A stretch of 23,096 nucleotides of DNA, from assembly GCA_019828545.1 (NCBI GenBank), contig JACVRA010000475.1, forward strand, positions 1-23,096, given 5' to 3'. The stretch's first letter is position 1, and every line of letters starts with the position of its first letter. Under the pieces are notes generated by a model, which saw only the letters and a list, made by a program, of their open reading frames with translations, did no database searches and was not told the origin of the DNA. This document shows, one piece after another, positions 20,244 through 23,096 of the stretch. The position numbers and the translations under genes are program-made. The stretch comes from Paracamarosporium sp. OC-R06-R3. Lineage: Eukaryota > Ascomycota > Dothideomycetes > Pleosporales > Didymosphaeriaceae.

Positions 20244-23096
20244 ATGCCTACCACACACCCCATACGGCTCCTGCAGTACAGCGAAAGCGGAGAGCTCAGT
20301 ATCCATAGCTTCCACGATGGCGCGATACCTCCCTATGCGATACTTTCACATACGTGGGGAGCAGATGAGGATGAGGTGACTTTCGCAGACGTCATAAAAG
20401 GCGGTGGCCAGGCTAAGCGTGGCTACGAGAAGATTCGCTTCTGCGGGCAACAAGCACGGCAAGATAGTCTGCAATACTTCTGGGTGGACACATGCTGCAT
20501 CGACAAAACCAACAAGGCCGAGCTCGCTTTCTCCATCAGGTCGATGTTTCGCTGGTATCGCAACGCAGCTCGATGCTATGTCTATTTGTCGGATGTCTCC
20601 AACCAACCTCTGGTGGTTGACCGAGGCCACTCCGATTCACGATGGCTTATCTGGATCTGGATGCTCCCTATTCTCTGTTCTCTGTTATGCTGGTACAACA
20701 GCACAATTCAGCGCTTTTTTCATTCGCGATATGGTTCTTGTCCTTCTACAGGTGGCGATATTATATACAGCCAGCAGGAGCCTGAATCTACGCTTCAGAG
20801 GAGCAGATGGTTTACCCGTGGATGGACGCTGCAGGAGCTTCTTGCCCCGACCATAGTGGAATTCTTCTCGCAAGAACGAATAAAGCTTGGTGACAAGACA
20901 TCGCTGCAGCAGTTGATTTATAAGATAACAAGTATTCCACCCGAAGTGCTCGACGGAGCCCCACTTTCTCAATTCAGCGTCGACGAGCGATTGCGGTGGG
21001 CAGAAGGCCGAATAACCAGACGCGATGAGGATAGAGCATACTCTCTGCAAGGCATTCTCGACGTTGAACTCGCACCAATATACGGTGAGGGCGAAGCTGG
21101 CGCTTTTGATCGCCTGAAGCGTGAGATTTACAAGCTAGAGAGATGCATGGAAGACATGCACAACACAGATCCACGCGACGATAAGAAGCGCATTGAGGAG
21201 ACAAAAGGCGGTCTACTGAAAGACTCTTACCGCTGGGTACTTAGTAACATCACATTTCGGGAGTGGCAAGACGACCAACACAGGCGACTACTATGGGTAA
21301 AAGGTGATCCTGGCAAAGGAAAGACGATGCTGCTCTGCGGGGTTATTGACGAGCTCCAAAATTCAATACCTCAGACTGCCGTTCTGTCGTACTTCTTCTG
21401 CCAAGCGACTGACTCACGCAACAACAATGCCACAGCTGTACTACGAGGCTTGCTATATATGCTTGTGCACCAGCAACCGTCGCTTGTGTCGCATTTCCGC
21501 GAGAAGCACAATCGCGCAGGCAGAAGCTTGTTCGAGGACACGAATGCCTGGGTTGCCCTAACAGAAATCTTTGCAGATGTGCTGCGAGGTAGAAGCTTGA
21601 GCACGACGTATCTGATTATTGATGGGCTAGACGAATGTGTCGCTGACTTGCCAAAGCTGCTAAGCTTTATTGTAAAGCAGTCATCTGCCTCCTTCCACGT
21701 TAAGTGGATCGTCTCTAGTCGCAACTGGCCAACGATTGAGGAGCAGCTGGAGCGGGCAGAGCACAAAAGGTTGAGCCTTGAGCTGAACGCCGAGTCAGTT
21801 GCGGCGGCGGTTGCCGTCTTCATCCAGCGAAAGGTAGATCGGCTGGCGCTAGAAAAGCAGTACAAAACTGAAATTCGACAAGCCGTGTTCCAGCATTTAA
21901 CGTCAAACGCAAACGACACGTTCCTCTGGGTTGCGTTAGTGTGTCAGGAGCTTCAAGCGACAGCGAACCGCAATGTTCTAAAGAAGCTGGTCTCTTTTCC
22001 GCCAGGGTTAGATGCGCTTTACGAGCGGATGATGCATCAGATTGGCGTGTCGGATGATGCTGAACTTTGCAAGCAGGTGCTGGCATTAATTGCGCTTACG
22101 TATCGTCCGATCACGCTGAAAGAACTAGTGGCCCTTGCTAAACCGCTCGAAGACATAGCCAACGAAACAGAGCTACGGGAGATCATCAGCCTTTGTGGAT
22201 CGTTCCTGACTCTGCGACAAGACACAGTCTACTTTGTGCATCAATCTGTAAAGGATTTTCTCTTCGCAGCGGCGTTTGATGAGATCTTTCCAAATGGAAC
22301 TGAAGCGACCCACCAAGCGATCTTTTCAAAGTCGGTTGCGACTCTGTCTGAAACATTGCACAGGGATATGTACAGCCTAGAATTACCAGGATTTTCTATC
22401 AACGATGTTGAACAGCCTGAACTGGACCCTTTAGCATCGTCTTGCTATCCGTGTGTTTACTGGATTGATCACTTTTGCGACTCAAAGCCTAATTTATCAG
22501 CAAACAGTATTGATAACTCGCAAGTCACAGCTATTAATAAATTCTTAAGGAACAAGTATCTCTACTGGCTAGAAGGGCTTAGTCTTTGTCAAAGCGTAGG
22601 GAAAGGTGTAGTGTCAATAACAAAGTTGTGGTCACTCGCGCAGGTATAACATGCAGAAAATAAAGGCTAAATAATCTAGACGCTAACGTAATTAGGGTAT
22701 GCAAGATCAAGATGGGCTAACCCAGCTTGCTTATGATGCACGGCGGTTTATTATGTATCACAAAGGAGCAATTGAGAGCTTCCCGCTTCAGACATATGCA
22801 TCTGCGCTGTTGTTTAGCCCAACAGCTAGTTTGATTAGACAGTTGTTTCACCACGAAAAGCCAGAAAGAATCATGATCAAGCCAGAAATGAGCGACAGCT
22901 GGAGTGCGTGCCTGCAGACGCTCGAGGGCCATAGCAGCTCCGTCAACTCAGTGGCCTTCTCACACGACTCGGCGAGGCTGGCGTCGGCGTCGTCCGACGG
23001 CACCGTCAAGATCTGGGATGCGAGCAGCGGCGCGTGCCTGCAGACGCTCGAGGGCCATAGCAGCTCCGTCAACTCAGTGGCCTTCTCACACGACTC
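20244..23096 (+). CDS. HET-NACHT-WD40 NLR (STAND) protein, HET-D/HET-E-like, truncated by the window end
   Basis: The start is the ATG at 20244; a TTG at 20220 is less likely. Exon 1 (20244-22643, 800 codons) is joined in phase 0 to exon 2 (22696 onward) by a 52-nt intron with donor GTATAA, branch gctaac and acceptor aattag. The HET domain shows YAILSHTWG (31-39), FWVDTCCID (79-87) and WFTRGWTLQELLAP (189-202). The NACHT NTPase has the P-loop GDPGKGKT (354-361), Walker B LIIDGLDE (457-464) and VSSRNWP. A winged-helix-like region follows. Exon 2 adds the conserved linker (AYDARRFIMYHKGAIESFPLQ) and WD40 repeats from residue 872 on (CLQTLEGHSSSVNSV, DGTVKIWD). In characterised relatives the WD repeats recognise a partner, NACHT drives oligomerisation and the HET domain triggers incompatibility cell death. 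All catalytic motifs are intact. An unusual hydrophobic insertion lies within the HET domain (see findings). Confidence 0.93.
22909..23096 (+). repeat. start of a 126-bp WD40 tandem repeat array
   Basis: The sequence from the TGC codon at 22909 recurs exactly one 42-codon unit later at 23035. The overlap available before the window ends (about 62 nt) is identical in both copies. This is the signature of an array homogenised by concerted evolution. Confidence 0.9.

Noticed and set aside
1..23096. CRISPR arrays, bacterial operons, rRNA genes
   Set aside because: Spliceosomal introns and gene families mark eukaryotic fungal DNA. The only regular short-period repeat is the WD40 coding array.

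Overview
The window is nuclear DNA of a filamentous ascomycete. The evidence is short introns of about 45-90 nt with GTRNGT donors and CTAAC/CTGAC-like branch sites, a HET-NACHT-WD40 gene, a caffeate-type fungal O-methyltransferase, a fungal forkhead gene, and decayed Tc1/mariner transposases carrying CAA/CAG-to-stop changes of the kind left by repeat-induced point mutation (RIP). The gene content fits Dothideomycetes/Pleosporales best, but that placement is an inference.

Layout. Positions 1-5.7 kb are AT-rich, gene-poor and full of relics. They hold two degenerate reading frames (452-748 and 1784-2239), one small basic-protein ORF (2838-3233), and copy 1 of a dispersed repeat. A spliced forkhead-domain gene lies on the minus strand at 7139-5739, with its upstream region and another relic frame beyond it. 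An unrecognised gene with an internal domain duplication is at about 8691-9960, split by a clear 58-nt intron. At 10.9-11.6 kb there is repeat copy 3 followed by the C-terminal half of a dead Tc1/mariner transposase. A SAM-dependent O-methyltransferase with five exons lies at 12680-14110, followed directly by repeat copy 2 and a hairpin. A second, different Tc1/mariner transposase relic is on the minus strand at 16587-15601. The span 17.6-20.2 kb has no convincing gene apart from a possible spliced 27-codon leader.

The right end (20244 to the window edge) is an NLR-type STAND gene. It has a HET effector domain, a NACHT NTPase, a 52-nt intron, and then the start of an array of near-identical 42-codon WD40 repeats that runs off the window. 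This is the architecture of vegetative-incompatibility (HET-D/HET-E-like) receptors.

The genes do not form an obvious pathway. The methyltransferase has no backbone synthase next to it, and the region reads as a TE-rich accessory compartment. The main message is that the real genes are fragmented by introns. Simple ORF calling splits the forkhead, methyltransferase, duplicated-domain and NLR genes, and it hides one stopless 48-nt intron inside the methyltransferase.
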